NCBI RefSeq assembly: GCF_918814575.1
Contig: NZ_CAKKNS010000005.1
Coordinates: 62,001 to 126,000, forward strand
Source: Periweissella fabaria
GTDB taxonomy: Bacteria; Bacillota; Bacilli; Lactobacillales; Lactobacillaceae
Length of the DNA: 64,000 nt
Reading direction: 5' to 3'
The notes under the pieces: generated by a model
Database searches by the model: none
The model's input: only the letters and a program-made list of their open reading frames with translations
Told to the model about the DNA's origin: nothing
Translations under genes and position numbers: made by a program
Shown here: in pieces, positions 1-12,613 of the stretch
How the letters are laid out: each line of letters starts with the position of its first letter
How positions within the stretch are numbered: the first letter of the stretch is position 1

Positions 1-2290
1 CATTAACAATCGCCATGCCTGCAAGTGGCCCATTCTTTTCAGTGATATTTGCGGTTTTAATCCCTTTACCACCACGGCCCTTAATTGGGTATTCACTGAT
101 TGGGGTTTGCTTACCATAACCATTTTCAGTAATAACTAAGACTTTGTGATCAGGAAGTAAGATATCCGCCCCAATTACATAATCACCTTCACGTAAGCGA
201 ATTCCACGAACTCCGGCTGCAGAACGGCCCATTTGACGTACATCTGCTTCCGCAAATGAAACTGCATATCCAGCATGCGTTGCAATCATCATATTAGCCG
301 AACCATCAGTGATGTTAACACTAATTAATTGGTCGTCATCATGCAAGCTAACGGCCCGTAAACCACTCGTCCGAATGTTACTAAAATCAGCCACCGCTGT
401 TCGTTTAACAACCCCGTTTAACGTTGTAAAGAATAAGAAGTCTTTACTTGTTTTGGCATCGCCACGTACATTAATTACGGCTTGGATTTTTTCACCACCT
501 TCAACTCCGAGTAAGTTAATTACTGGAATTCCCTTGGCATTGCGACCGTATTCAGGGATTTCATACCCCTTCAAACGGTAAACTTTCCCAAGGTTCGTGA
601 AGAATAAGAGCGTGTCGTGGGTTGATGCAGAAATTAAGTGTTCAACGAAATCATCATCGTGCACCCCAGTTCCTTGCACGCCACGGCCACCACGGTGTTG
701 TGACTTGAATTCTGAAGTTGCTAAGCGCTTAGCGTAACCATTATGTGTCAACGTAATAATCACATCTTCTTCTTCAATCAAATCTTCATCTTCAATTGAG
801 GTAACATCCCCCACTTGAAGTTCCGTCCGGCGTTCATCTCCAAATTTATCTTGGATTTCAAGTAATTCTTGGTAAATAATTTCATTGATTCGGGCTGGTT
901 TAGCCAAGATATCTTGTAAATCAGCAATCAATTCCATCAAATTATTGTATTCATTTTCAATCTTATCGCGTTCCAAACCAGTCAAACGAACCAAACGCAT
1001 ATCTAAAATTGCTTGCGCTTGCTTGTCTGATAATTTGTAATTGTCCATTAATTGCTTTTTAGCAACTTCGGCCGTTTCTGAAGAACGGATAATTTTAATA
1101 ATCGCATCAATATGGTCTAAGGCAATTCGTAAACCTTCTAAAATGTGCGCACGTGCTTGGGCCTTTTTCAAGTCAAATTCCGTCCGACGACGAATAACTT
1201 CTTGTTGGTGTTCCAAGTAGGCAACTAACATTTCTTTTAGGCCAAGCACTTTTGGTTGCTTGTCTTTGATAGCCAACATGTTAAAGCTAAAGGTTGTTTG
1301 TAATAACGTGTTTTTGTACAAGTTATTTAAGACGACACTCGCTGACGTATCACGACGCACATCAACAACCATCCGGTAACCGTCACGGTCAGATTCATCG
1401 TTAACCCCAGTAATTCCTTCAACCCGTTTATCACGCGCTAATTCGGCAATCCGTTCAACTAACTTCGCCTTGTTAACCATGTATGGGAATTCAGTTACGA
1501 TAATGCGTTCACGACCATTCTTTTCGACTTCAATATCGACTTTGGCCCGAACCGTTACCGTGCCTTTACCAGTTTCGTAAGCTTTACGAATACCGGCTTT
1601 CCCCATCACAATTCCCCCGGTTGGGAAATCGGGACCAGGAATGGCTTCCATCAAGTCAGCCGTAGTTGCTTCTGGATTATTCATCAAGATGTGCAATCCG
1701 CCAATAACTTCATGTAAGTTGTGTGGTGGAATATTGGTTGCCATCCCTACGGCAATCCCAGATGCCCCATTAACTAGTAAGTTGGGGAAACGGGCTGGTA
1801 AGACTAATGGTTCACGCTCAGTACCATCATAGTTAGCGCCAAAATCAACCGTATTTTTGTTGATATCACGCAACATTTCCATGGCAATTTTTGACATTTT
1901 TGCTTCGGTATACCGCATGGCGGCAGGACTGTCACCATCGATTGATCCAAAGTTACCGTGCCCATCAACTAATAAGTAACGGTAACTCCAGTCTTGGGCC
2001 ATCCGGACCATTGATTCATAAATTGCGGAGTCCCCATGGGGGTGATATTTCCCCATGACGTCACCAACGATACGAGCTGATTTCTTGTATGGTTTATCAG
2101 GGGTCACCCCAAGTTCATTCATTCCGTACAAAATCCGGCGGTGTACCGGCTTCATCCCGTCACGAACATCTGGTAACGCCCGTGCGACAATAACTGACAT
2201 CGCATAGCTTAAAAATGATTCGCGCATCGTGCTGCCAAGATTAACATCGGTGATGCGTCCATCTTGTTTTGAAAAACTTTCTTCAGTCAA
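1..2290 (-). CDS. gyrA: DNA gyrase subunit A (partial, C-terminal end off window)
   Basis: This is the breakage-reunion subunit of DNA gyrase, which with GyrB introduces negative supercoils. About 763 residues are visible; the 3' end lies beyond the left edge. The translation begins [18 protein letters not shown] and contains the quinolone-region segment [12 protein letters not shown] and the active-site segment [10 protein letters not shown], whose Tyr forms the DNA-phosphodiester bond. A GyrA-box-like [12 protein letters not shown] of the C-terminal pinwheel lies near the edge. The start is TTG: an in-frame TAG sits seven codons upstream, GGAAAGGA precedes the TTG by a normal distance, and the next ATG is too far inside the conserved domain. 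It follows gyrB by 57 nt, presumably as one transcript. Confidence 0.96.
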   Translation of the reverse strand, partial: MTEESFSKQDGRITDVNLGSTMRESFLSYAMSVIVARALPDVRDGMKPVHRRILYGMNELGVTPDKPYKKSARIVGDVMGKYHPHGDSAIYESMVRMAQDWSYRYLLVDGHGNFGSIDGDSPAAMRYTEAKMSKIAMEMLRDINKNTVDFGANYDGTEREPLVLPARFPNLLVNGASGIAVGMATNIPPHNLHEVIGGLHILMNNPEATTADLMEAIPGPDFPTGGIVMGKAGIRKAYETGKGTVTVRAKVDIEVEKNGRERIIVTEFPYMVNKAKLVERIAELARDKRVEGITGVNDESDRDGYRMVVDVRRDTSASVVLNNLYKNTLLQTTFSFNMLAIKDKQPKVLGLKEMLVAYLEHQQEVIRRRTEFDLKKAQARAHILEGLRIALDHIDAIIKIIRSSETAEVAKKQLMDNYKLSDKQAQAILDMRLVRLTGLERDKIENEYNNLMELIADLQDILAKPARINEIIYQELLEIQDKFGDERRTELQVGDVTSIEDEDLIEEEDVIITLTHNGYAKRLATSEFKSQHRGGRGVQGTGVHDDDFVEHLISASTHDTLLFFTNLGKVYRLKGYEIPEYGRNAKGIPVINLLGVEGGEKIQAVINVRGDAKTSKDFLFFTTLNGVVKRTAVADFSNIRTSGLRAVSLHDDDQLISVNITDGSANMMIATHAGYAVSFAEADVRQMGRSAAGVRGIRLREGDYVIGADILLPDHKVLVITENGYGKQTPISEYPIKGRGGKGIKTANITEKNGPLAGMAIVN

Positions 2291-2347
2291 AATATGTTCC
2301 TTTCCGTACTATGACAACGTTAATTATCACTACGTACCAAATCGTAT

Positions 2348-5456
<3,109 letters not shown>

Positions 5457-5464
5457 CGGCTGTA

Positions 5465-5683
5465 TTACTTAGCACGAATGACAAATTCGCCAAAGTCTGG
5501 AATTGATACTGTATCTGCGGGATACAACTTCCGACCACGCCGTTCATCGTGTTCACCATTAACAAGTACTTCAACTTCGTATAAAAACCATTTAGCTTGG
5601 CCACCAGAGCTAATCACGTTTTCAATCTTCAACATTTGTCCAAGTGTTATGTATTCTGTATCAATCAATACTTCTGTTGCCAT
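5465..5683 (-). CDS. yaaA: S4-domain RNA-binding protein YaaA
   Basis: This is a 72-residue S4-like protein found between dnaN and recF in most Bacillota. The S4 core is visible as [23 protein letters not shown] followed by [16 protein letters not shown], the usual RNA-contact hairpin. In Bacillus subtilis the homologue is linked to ribosome assembly; the function here is inferred from family and position. AGGACGG precedes the ATG by 5 nt. It is the first gene of the transcript running into recF and gyrB. Confidence 0.9.
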   Translation of the reverse strand: MATEVLIDTEYITLGQMLKIENVISSGGQAKWFLYEVEVLVNGEHDERRGRKLYPADTVSIPDFGEFVIRAK

Positions 5684-5777
5684 CTAAACCGTCCTATTTT
5701 CTCTTGCAGCCAAGTTTATGACTGGCTACCCCCATGGGCACCCAATAACTCGACTCGACACTATTCTATACTAGCTA

Positions 5778-5806
5778 ATTATACCGTTTTTTAGTGATTA
5801 AAACAA
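5778..5806 (-). promoter_or_regulatory. sigma-A promoter for yaaA-recF-gyrB-gyrA
   Basis: Read on the minus strand, TTGTTT and a perfect TATAAT are separated by 17 nt. It lies about 95 nt upstream of the yaaA start with no terminator between. This is a sequence match only. Confidence 0.65.
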
Positions 5807-6004
5807 TTCAATTAGCGTTTTAAAACGATTTGAACAAAAAGCAATGCTCTTAGATAGATTTATTATATTTCGTAAAAATTAGCTCATTTTAGCTTAAAAC
5901 GCCATTTTGTTATTTTTTACGCTTTTTTGGCCTTTACATAAAACGAAATTAAGCATCCTTAAATTATTTACCCCCTTAACGCCACGCATATTGAGGCGTA
6001 ATTG

Positions 6005-6037
6005 AAACTAACTTTGTCCACATGTGGATAAGTTAGT
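6005..6037. promoter_or_regulatory. Palindrome containing an inverted pair of DnaA boxes
   Basis: A consensus DnaA box (TGTGGATAA, 6023-6031) directly abuts an inverted near-consensus box (TTGTCCACA, 6014-6022). The flanks extend the symmetry with AACTAACTT on one side and AAGTTAGTT on the other, giving a 33-bp palindrome with one small bulge. It lies in the dnaN-yaaA gap, outside the usual oriC. It may be a DnaA-binding site affecting origin control or the adjacent transcription units. The rest of 5807-6004 is AT-rich with no gene. Confidence 0.6.
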
Positions 6038-6054
6038 TTGCCTAATTCAAATAA

Positions 6055-6089
6055 AAAAACCTTGGAAAATATTTTTCCAAGGTTTTTTA
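6055..6089 (-). terminator. Rho-independent terminator of dnaA-dnaN
   Basis: A hairpin with arms AACCTTGGAAAA and TTTTCCAAGGTT is followed on the minus strand by seven T. It begins about 10 nt after the dnaN stop. The flanking A and T tracts make it potentially bidirectional. Confidence 0.8.
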
Positions 6090-6098
6090 TGCGCTTAT

Positions 6099-7229
6099 TT
6101 AAAATGTTCGCACTGGTGTGATCAATTGAATAAAACTTTCGCCATTTTCGACTGGAATTAACGTAAATGGTCGTAAAGCAGTCGTAAAGCTTACTTCAAT
6201 ATCGATATTTCCAAATGAGCGTAACGCATCTTTCATATAATCGGGATTAAATGAAATTGCCAATTCATTACCTGCTTGCGCCTTAACATTCAAGACTTCT
6301 TCAACTTGACCAACATCGGGAGAATTACCAGTAATTTTGGCCCCACTTGGATCAATTTCTAACTTAACCACATTATTACGTGATTCGTGAGAAAGTAATG
6401 ACGCCCGGTTAATTGCTGAAAGTAATTCAGTAGCATTAAAAGTCACCGTTATGTCACTTTCTTTTGGAATTAAACGTGTTGTATCAGGGTAATTACCTTC
6501 AAGTAGTCGTGAGTAAAATAACGTTTTGCCTAAAATAAAGAGTACTTGATTTTCAGCGATACGCATTTCAACAGTTTCGACACTTTCAAGCATTTTAGCT
6601 AATTCGTTAAGTGATTTTCCTGGAATAATGACATCAGCCGCTTCGGCCAATGTATCTTCTAAGACCACTTTCCGTTGGGCTAACCGGTGTGAATCAGTGG
6701 CAACAGCTAAAAACTCATTGTTATTCAAGCTAAAGTGGACCCCAGTTAAAATCGGGCGACTTTCTTGGTTTGAAACCGCAATTACTGTTTCAGAAATGAT
6801 TTCACGTAATGTTTCAGCACTTAAAGTTACGGAATTAGTAGCTTCAATTTCTGGCAAATTAGGATATGTATTTGCATCCAAGCCATTAATTGTAAATGAT
6901 GCTGATCCAGACGTAATTTTAGTTTGAAAACCAGTTGTCATTTCTAAAGTCATTGCTTGTGCTGGTAATTGCTTAACAATGTCAATGAAAAAACGCGCTG
7001 GTAAGACAATCGCACCAGGTTGTTCAATATTTAAAGCAGCAGCTTCATCAGCAATACTCAATGTTGTTTCAATCGAAATATCTGAATCGCTACCTGTTAA
7101 AGTGATACTGTCTTGATCAACGACTAATTTTAAACCTGTTAAGACAGGAATTGTTGTTCGTGATGCAATGGCACGTGAGACATCGTTAAGTTCTTTGATG
7201 AAGGCTGCACGATTGACCGTAAATTTCAT
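6099..7229 (-). CDS. dnaN: DNA polymerase III sliding clamp (beta subunit)
   Basis: This is the ring-shaped processivity clamp, 376 residues, close to the usual 375-380. It starts MKFTVNRAAFIKELNDVSRAI and ends FIQLITPVRTF, both typical. The ATG at 7229 is preferred over a TTG five codons upstream because the GGAG ribosome site lies inside that extension, 9 nt before the ATG. The dnaA-dnaN gap of 184 bp contains three DnaA boxes. A hairpin terminator follows. Confidence 0.97.
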   Translation of the reverse strand: MKFTVNRAAFIKELNDVSRAIASRTTIPVLTGLKLVVDQDSITLTGSDSDISIETTLSIADEAAALNIEQPGAIVLPARFFIDIVKQLPAQAMTLEMTTGFQTKITSGSASFTINGLDANTYPNLPEIEATNSVTLSAETLREIISETVIAVSNQESRPILTGVHFSLNNNEFLAVATDSHRLAQRKVVLEDTLAEAADVIIPGKSLNELAKMLESVETVEMRIAENQVLFILGKTLFYSRLLEGNYPDTTRLIPKESDITVTFNATELLSAINRASLLSHESRNNVVKLEIDPSGAKITGNSPDVGQVEEVLNVKAQAGNELAISFNPDYMKDALRSFGNIDIEVSFTTALRPFTLIPVENGESFIQLITPVRTF

Positions 7230-7311
7230 TAGTTTGAGCTCCAATCTGAGTGTTTAAGTATATAGATATTATATATAAAAAGTTCGTAGTAGTAATAGGG
7301 CCTGTGAATTC

Positions 7312-7403
7312 TGTGGATAACTATTACGAGAACTTTAAATGCAACGAAAATGGTTGTGAATTAGTGTGTGGATAATAGGTGGAATTTTCGATACTTATCC
7401 ACA
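7312..7403. promoter_or_regulatory. DnaA-box cluster between dnaA and dnaN
   Basis: Three perfect DnaA boxes are present: TGTGGATAA at 7312-7320 and 7367-7375, and TTATCCACA at 7395-7403. A second cluster lies upstream of dnaA, so this may be one half of a bipartite origin, as in Bacillus subtilis. A TATAAT near 7265-7275 (minus strand) without a clear -35 may serve dnaN. Confidence 0.75.
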
Positions 7404-7413
7404 AGTGGAAAAC

Positions 7414-8766
7414 TTATTCGCCGTTGATTTGTTTTTTCAAACTAGCAATATTTTTTTGTAAAGTGCTGTTTTTTTCTAAATTAAGGGAGATTTTTTCAGT
7501 TGCATGCATCACAGTGGTGTGATCTTTACCACCAAATTCCCGGCCAATATTGGGTAACGAATTATCTGTTAATTCCCGTGATAAATACATAGCAATCTGA
7601 CGTGGAATTACGATTTCTTTGTTCCGTTTCTTACCCTTAAGGTCTGTCACGGAAACATTAAAGAATTTTGCGACCGTTTCTTGAATAAAACCAATGGTAA
7701 TTTCTGATTTTTGTGCAATATCAAGTTCTGCCAAAATTTTGGTAGCATCATCAATCGTAGCTTTAACACCGCTATCAAATTTAGAAATAACAGCGACCCT
7801 TTTGAAGACCCCTTCAAGTTCACGCACGTTACTATCAACTTGCTTTGCAATAAATTCAATAACATTACGATCGACTTCGATATTTTCTTTTTCAGACATT
7901 TCAAGCAAAATGGCAATTCGTGTTTCAAAATCAGGCTTATTAATGTCAACTGATAATCCCCATTGGAAACGTGAAACTAACCGGTCTTCCAAGTCAGGGA
8001 TGTCTTTTGGTAAGCGATCAGAGGTCATTACAATCCGACCACTGTGGCCCAAAATATCATTAAATGTGTGGAAAAATTCTTGTTGAGTTGATTCTTTTCC
8101 TGACAAGAATTGCACATCATCAACTAATAACAAGTCCGCATTACGATATTCTTCACGTAATTTTTCGGTGGTCCCATTACGCACGGCACTAATGAAATCA
8201 TTGGTAAATTGTTCAGATGTTACATATAACACCTTTTGATTGGGATCATTTAATAAAGCATTATTGCCCGTAGCTTGCATTAAGTGGGTTTTACCCAGCC
8301 CAACACCCCCATACAAAAGTAAGGGGTTGTATTCTAAAGAACCTTCAGAGACTGCTAATGCAGCTCCATAGGCTAATTGGTTAGTTGCCCCAACAACGAA
8401 CGTATCAAAAATATATTTTGGATCCAAGTTGTTACCGTGTTTTAACACTGCTTGGCGTTGTAAGTCAGGATTATCATTTTTTTCAATTTCTTCAATCAAG
8501 TCAACAACTGGTTCCACGACGCGGACTTCAATATTTGCAAGTAACATTTGATTAGTTTCAAATGCAAAGGTGGTAAATTCTTTGGAATACGTTTTTAACC
8601 ATCGATCACGCGATAATTCATTTGGAACTTCAATCACAGCCGTATGTTTGCTGGCATCAAATTGTGCTAGACGTGCTGGCTGGATGAAATTGTCATATGA
8701 TGGACGCTCCAGTTTGTTTCTGAAGCGGTCAGCAATTGCCGACCATAATGCGTTCCGTTCAACCAT
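7414..8766 (-). CDS. dnaA: Chromosomal replication initiator DnaA
   Basis: DnaA is an AAA+ ATPase that binds oriC and opens the duplex. With the start at 8766 it has 450 residues. Domain I begins at NALWSAIADRF. Walker A is GGVGLGKTH (about 153-161), Walker B is ADLLLVDDVQF, and the C-terminal box-recognition signature DHTTVMHA lies about residue 421. An ATG nine codons further up (8793) is possible, but AGAGGA lies inside that extension, 11 nt before the chosen ATG. It is flanked on both sides by DnaA boxes, so autoregulation is likely. Confidence 0.96.
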   Translation of the reverse strand: MVERNALWSAIADRFRNKLERPSYDNFIQPARLAQFDASKHTAVIEVPNELSRDRWLKTYSKEFTTFAFETNQMLLANIEVRVVEPVVDLIEEIEKNDNPDLQRQAVLKHGNNLDPKYIFDTFVVGATNQLAYGAALAVSEGSLEYNPLLLYGGVGLGKTHLMQATGNNALLNDPNQKVLYVTSEQFTNDFISAVRNGTTEKLREEYRNADLLLVDDVQFLSGKESTQQEFFHTFNDILGHSGRIVMTSDRLPKDIPDLEDRLVSRFQWGLSVDINKPDFETRIAILLEMSEKENIEVDRNVIEFIAKQVDSNVRELEGVFKRVAVISKFDSGVKATIDDATKILAELDIAQKSEITIGFIQETVAKFFNVSVTDLKGKKRNKEIVIPRQIAMYLSRELTDNSLPNIGREFGGKDHTTVMHATEKISLNLEKNSTLQKNIASLKKQINGE

Positions 8767-9180
8767 ATTATTGTGGTTCCTCTTCTCAATCATAAATTTA
8801 ACTTAATCTAGAATAGCATAAATAAAAAAATTTTCCAGTGTTATCCACAGGTGTGGACAAAAAAAGAAAAAAATCCACACAACTGTGTGTTACTTTTCCA
8901 CAAGGATGTGGAAAAATCAGTGGAAAACTAGACTTTTTTCAGTTATCCACCGTTTTTTGTGGCTTATAAAAGCACTACCATCAAGAGATAAGAGAGTTAT
9001 CCACGTTATCCACAAGACAGTGTTAATAACTATGCACACCCTGGGGATTTTGGGATAACCTGTTTAAAAATCTTGTAAAACTAACCTTTAAAAAAACGTA
9101 ATTCACAGGCCTGTTGACAACAGACTGTTAGATTGGGGATAATCTATGAAGGTAAAAAAAATATATTCCGTTTTTTTTAG
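8767..9180. other. oriC: DnaA boxes and AT-rich region upstream of dnaA
   Basis: This gene-free stretch separates leftward dnaA from rightward rpmH. Perfect boxes (TTATCCACA) lie at 8841-8849 and 9006-9014. One-mismatch boxes lie at 8852-8860, 8894-8902, 8907-8915, 8943-8951, 8997-9005 and 9134-9142. Two boxes abut exactly at 8997-9014. AT-rich runs at 9061-9105 and 9150-9180 could be unwinding regions. A weak extended -10 (TGCTATTCT, minus strand, about 8810-8820) may be the dnaA promoter. Confidence 0.85.
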
Positions 9181-9209
9181 TTCACAAGTACCTACTTTTG
9201 TGCTATGAT
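9181..9209 (+). promoter_or_regulatory. sigma-A promoter for rpmH-rnpA
   Basis: TTCACA and TATGAT are separated by 17 nt, with a TG one base upstream of the -10 (extended -10). It lies about 70 nt before the rpmH start. Confidence 0.75.
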
Positions 9210-9279
9210 ATTACGGAAATGCAAAGGGATGTTACAATTTCGATGTAAATATATAGAAAAGAATGGAGGTGTCTTCTCA

Positions 9280-9414
9280 ATGAAACGCACATACCAACCA
9301 AAGAAACGTCACCGTGAACGTGTCCACGGCTTCCGTAAGCGCATGAGCACTTCAAACGGACGTAAAGTATTAGCACGTCGTCGCCAAAAAGGCCGCAAGG
9401 TGTTATCTGCATAA
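9280..9414 (+). CDS. rpmH: 50S ribosomal protein L34
   Basis: This is a 44-residue basic protein of the large ribosomal subunit, [20 protein letters not shown] then a typical [22 protein letters not shown] tail. The ATG has a good GGAGGT site 9-10 nt upstream; a longer in-frame reading from 9205 is rejected because it lacks similarity and overlaps the promoter. It heads the rightward arm of the origin. Confidence 0.97.
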   Translation: MKRTYQPKKRHRERVHGFRKRMSTSNGRKVLARRRQKGRKVLSA

Positions 9415-9416
9415 GA

Positions 9417-9445
9417 AGGTCACTGGTCACAGTGACTTTTTTTTA
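9417..9445 (+). terminator. Hairpin terminator between rpmH and rnpA
   Basis: GTCACTG, a GTCA loop and CAGTGAC are followed by eight T. Placed between rpmH and rnpA, it probably lets most transcripts end after rpmH, with some read-through giving less RnpA than L34. Confidence 0.8.
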
Positions 9446-9474
9446 TCGCTAATTCCAGGATTGAGAGGGAAAAA

Positions 9475-9825
9475 ATGCGGAAGTCATATCGCGTAAAAAA
9501 AGAAGCGGAATTTCAAAAAGTATTTGATCGCAAACATTCAGTTGCTAATCGCATGTTTATCGTATACAAGATGGAACAGCTGACCGCTAAACACTTTCGA
9601 GTGGGAATTTCAGTGGGGAAAAAGGTCGGCAAAGCTCACGACCGTGTATATGTAAAGCGGCGTATTCGGCAAACTTTATTGGAATACAAAGCACAGATTG
9701 ATCCGCATGCCGATTTTTTAGTGATTGCCCGCCCATCTGCAAATGGCCGTCCAATGGCTGAAATTCGGGAAAATTTGGTCCATGCCTTACAATTAGCAAC
9801 GCTTTTGCCAGCTTCAAATAAGTAA
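9475..9825 (+). CDS. rnpA: Ribonuclease P protein component
   Basis: This is the 116-residue basic protein cofactor of RNase P, which matures the 5' ends of tRNAs. It begins [22 protein letters not shown] and has the [22 protein letters not shown] segment. The usual RNR motif reads RVY here; as I remember it, lactobacilli carry a similar variant, so this need not signal loss of function. GAGAGGGA lies before the ATG. It is separated from rpmH by a terminator. Confidence 0.95.
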   Translation: MRKSYRVKKEAEFQKVFDRKHSVANRMFIVYKMEQLTAKHFRVGISVGKKVGKAHDRVYVKRRIRQTLLEYKAQIDPHADFLVIARPSANGRPMAEIRENLVHALQLATLLPASNK

Positions 9826-9860
9826 TTATTCGTAAATCTCAAGTATGTAGGAGAGAATTT

Positions 9861-10706
9861 ATGCACACAGCAAAGAAACGGTCACAAAAAAAGCTTAGCT
9901 TACTTGTGGCTATGGTGGCAGGGTTAACAGTCTTTTTAGCTGCCTGTAGTAATAAACCAATCACAGAACACTCAACGGGTATCTGGGATGGTGGTATTAT
10001 CTTGAACTTCTCACGCGCTTTAATTGGCTTATCTCACTGGTTGGGAAACAATTATGCGTTTGGGATTATCGCTTTCACGATAATTATTCGGATTATTATT
10101 TTGCCATTGATGATTTACCAATCAAAATCAATGTTAAAAATGCAAGATTTACAGCCACAAATTAAAGCCTTGCAAGCAAAATATCCAGGTCGGGATAATG
10201 ACTCACGCTTAGCGATGCAACGTGAATCACAAGAATTATATAAAGCAGCAGGGGTTAATCCATTTGCAAGCTTGTTACCATTGTTAGTACAAATGCCAAT
10301 CTTGATTGCCTTGTACCAAGCGATTTTCCGGACACAAGAGTTACGGACTGGACATTTCTTGTGGTTACAACTTGGACATCAAGATCCCTACTTGGTATTA
10401 CCAATTTTAGCGGCTATTTTTACGTTTGGTAGTTCATGGTTGGCGATGGCTTCAACACCAGAGCAAACCGGAGTTACTAAATCAATGACCTTTATGATGC
10501 CAGTAATTATTTTTATTACGGCGTTATCATTGCCATCAGCCTTATCACTTTACTGGGTGGCTTCGAATGCCTTCCAAATGGTCCAAACTTGGTTTATCCA
10601 AAATCCATTTAAGATTAATGCAGCGCGCGCTGAAAAGAAAGCGGCTGAAAAAGCACGCCAACGTAAACTTGAAAAAGCCCGTCGGAATGCGCTTAAAAAG
10701 AAGTAA
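9861..10706 (+). CDS. yidC: Membrane protein insertase YidC/OxaA (lipoprotein)
   Basis: YidC inserts membrane proteins together with or without SecYEG. The 281 residues begin with a lipoprotein signal peptide ending LAAC (Cys29). The conserved core starts at NYAFGIIAFTIIIRIIILPL and includes the cytoplasmic loop with LQPQIKALQAKYPGR and the PFASLLPLLVQMPILIALYQ helix. The tail is Lys/Arg-rich, suited to ribosome contact. It follows rnpA and ends at a strong terminator, so it is not co-transcribed with jag. Confidence 0.95.
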   Translation: MHTAKKRSQKKLSLLVAMVAGLTVFLAACSNKPITEHSTGIWDGGIILNFSRALIGLSHWLGNNYAFGIIAFTIIIRIIILPLMIYQSKSMLKMQDLQPQIKALQAKYPGRDNDSRLAMQRESQELYKAAGVNPFASLLPLLVQMPILIALYQAIFRTQELRTGHFLWLQLGHQDPYLVLPILAAIFTFGSSWLAMASTPEQTGVTKSMTFMMPVIIFITALSLPSALSLYWVASNAFQMVQTWFIQNPFKINAARAEKKAAEKARQRKLEKARRNALKKK

Positions 10707-10714
10707 TTAATATT

Positions 10715-10749
10715 AAAGTGCCAAGATTATAAATCTTGGCACTTTTTTT
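10715..10749 (+). terminator. Terminator after yidC
   Basis: AAAGTGCCAAGATT and AATCTTGGCACTTT form a 14-bp stem with a small loop, followed by a T run. Confidence 0.85.
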
Positions 10750-10913
10750 GTATAATAACGTAATAGAGAACTTTGTCGGGAAATAATCACAATGAATTTG
10801 AAAAAATAGTGAAAAGAAGCACAATGTCCTTGAAACCAGGCTTGTCAGGCTTTTTTAGAAAATTAATAAATCAAATAAAAAATTGTGAAAATAACAACAA
10901 AGTTAAATAAACG

Positions 10914-10922
10914 TGTTATCAT
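10914..10922 (+). promoter_or_regulatory. Possible extended -10 promoter for ndk
   Basis: TGTTATCAT matches an extended -10, about 58 nt before the ndk ATG. The -35 position reads ACAACA, a poor match. The rest of the 273-bp yidC-ndk gap shows nothing else. Confidence 0.35.
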
Positions 10923-10979
10923 GACTACAAGTAATCCAAAATAAACCAGTCACGACTTACGTTAAAACCTAAGAAAGCG

Positions 10980-11426
10980 ATGGATGTAAGCATGCATGAA
11001 GAACGGACATTAATTTTAGTAAAACCAGATGGGGTTAGCCAAGGACATATTGGTGAAGTAATTACACGTTTAGAACGTAAAGGGTATCGAATTGAAGCAC
11101 TTAAAGTAACTAATGCCACGCGGGCCCAATTAGATCAGCACTATGAAGATAAAGTTGATAAACCTTTTTATCCTGAAATGGTTAAATATATGCAAGAAGG
11201 TCCAATTGTCGCAATCATTGCCGCTGGAATCAGTGTCGTTAGTGTATTTCGGCGGATGGCTGGGAAAACGAATGTGTCTGAAGCTGATTTTGGAACAATT
11301 CGTGGTGATTTTGGCCGTGAATGGGGCGATGGTATTATTCGAAATGTTGTTCACAGTTCAGATAGTGTTGAACATGCTGAACGTGAAATTGCGATTTGGT
11401 TTGAATTAAAGAATGTTTGCTTTTAA
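10980..11426 (+). CDS. ndk: Nucleoside-diphosphate kinase
   Basis: NDK balances NTP pools by phosphate transfer through a phospho-His. At 148 residues it has the expected size. It shows ERTLILVKPDGV near the start, the segment FRRMAGKTN, TIRGDFG and the active-site region NVVHSSDS. The usual motif is HGSDS, so Gly is replaced by Ser beside the catalytic His. An ATG four codons in (10992) is an equally plausible start, as both ribosome sites are weak. The gene lies between yidC and jag, which are normally adjacent, and has its own terminator. Confidence 0.92.
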   Translation: MDVSMHEERTLILVKPDGVSQGHIGEVITRLERKGYRIEALKVTNATRAQLDQHYEDKVDKPFYPEMVKYMQEGPIVAIIAAGISVVSVFRRMAGKTNVSEADFGTIRGDFGREWGDGIIRNVVHSSDSVEHAEREIAIWFELKNVCF

Positions 11427-11441
11427 ATATTGAAAAAGCTC

Positions 11442-11477
11442 GTGCGACTGAAAAGTGTAATTTTGGTCGCATTTTTA
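11442..11477 (+). terminator. Probable terminator after ndk
   Basis: TGCGAC and GTCGCA pair, with a second AAAA/TTTT stretch, followed by TTTTT. It lies 16 nt after the ndk stop. Confidence 0.65.
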
Positions 11478-11662
11478 TGTTGCAAGGAGTCATTTAGTAA
11501 AAAGTGTAAGACAAATCAGGTAAAATTTAGCTAAAGAAGATAGCGATGTTAATAGTTAGTGCAGGATTAAAGAATTATTTGTAATATTTGTAAATTTAAC
11601 ACGTACAAATGAGTTTAGATTGGGTATAATTAAGTATTAGAATATAGTAAGCGGGAAATAAA

Positions 11663-12445
11663 ATGGCACGATTTAAAGGTAAAACAATAGAAGAAGCAAC
11701 TAAGCGAGGATTAGAGATTCTCGGTGTAAACCGTGATGCGGTTGAAATATATGTAATTAATGCCGGCCAGGCCAAGTTTTTTGGGTTATACCACGTGGCG
11801 GCCGAAGTTGAAATTATTATTAAAGAACAAGGACAAGTCAACCAGGCTGTGATGGCTTCAGCAGTCGGAACACCTAGTAGTAAGCCACTTGATGATATAA
11901 CAAGTACCACTCAAATTGATGCGGATGCCCAAGCATTATTAGAACGACAAGCCAAGAACCGTCAACGTTGGGAAAAGGCCACTGATGAAGTTATTGATTA
12001 TTTAGTAACTATCTTAAGTGCGTTAGGCATTGAAGGTGAACTTGATGCAACATGGGGACAAAATACCTTAAATATCCAATTTGAAACAGCAACAGAGGGT
12101 TTATTAATTGGTAAATATGGGCGGACTTTAAATGCAATGCAAACATTGGCGACCGCTTATTTAAGTGAAGCTGGTATTAACCATCCCCAAGTAATGTTAA
12201 ATGTGGGAAATTATCGCGAAGAACGGACTGAAAAGTTGGAACGCTTAGCATATCGTTTAGCTGATAAAGTCGTTAGTCTTGGCCAAAGTGAAACGCTTGA
12301 ACCAATGCCTGCTTTTGAACGGAAAGTAATTCATAGCGTTTTGGCTGATGATTCAGATATTTTAACGACCTCAATTGGTAAAGAACCATTCCGGTGCGTT
12401 AAGATTGAATTAAGTCAAGCCGCCGCCAAGCGCCTAGATGCGTAA
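11663..12445 (+). CDS. jag: RNA-binding protein Jag/KhpB
   Basis: Jag (KhpB, SpoIIIJ-associated) is a cytoplasmic RNA-binding protein tied to cell elongation and division in Gram-positive bacteria. The 260 residues show a Jag-N domain (MARFKGKTIEEATKRGLEIL to about 52), a variable linker, a type II KH domain with the GxxG loop IGKYGRT (149-155), and an R3H domain with RKVIH (220-224). A TATAAT at 11625-11630 lacks a good -35 but may be its promoter. Its separation from yidC by ndk and two terminators implies independent expression. Confidence 0.93.
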   Translation: MARFKGKTIEEATKRGLEILGVNRDAVEIYVINAGQAKFFGLYHVAAEVEIIIKEQGQVNQAVMASAVGTPSSKPLDDITSTTQIDADAQALLERQAKNRQRWEKATDEVIDYLVTILSALGIEGELDATWGQNTLNIQFETATEGLLIGKYGRTLNAMQTLATAYLSEAGINHPQVMLNVGNYREERTEKLERLAYRLADKVVSLGQSETLEPMPAFERKVIHSVLADDSDILTTSIGKEPFRCVKIELSQAAAKRLDA

Positions 12446-12470
12446 ATTACATTAAAAGTAATTTGATTGG

Positions 12471-12499
12471 TTGACATGTGTAAGTTGACTGCTTAGAAT
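12471..12499 (+). promoter_or_regulatory. sigma-A promoter for mnmE-mnmG
   Basis: A perfect TTGACA and TAGAAT are 17 nt apart, beginning 25 nt after the jag stop. It would start transcription near 12506, leaving about 200 nt of leader before mnmE. Confidence 0.8.
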
Positions 12500-12613
12500 G
12501 TATCTGTTATCGGTTAAATAGGGGCCTTTTTTGAGTGTATCCTAATGACCGACATAGATTGTTAAATATATAAGTAATAAAATGTGCGCTATCAAGCAGC
12601 TAGTTTGTATCGT

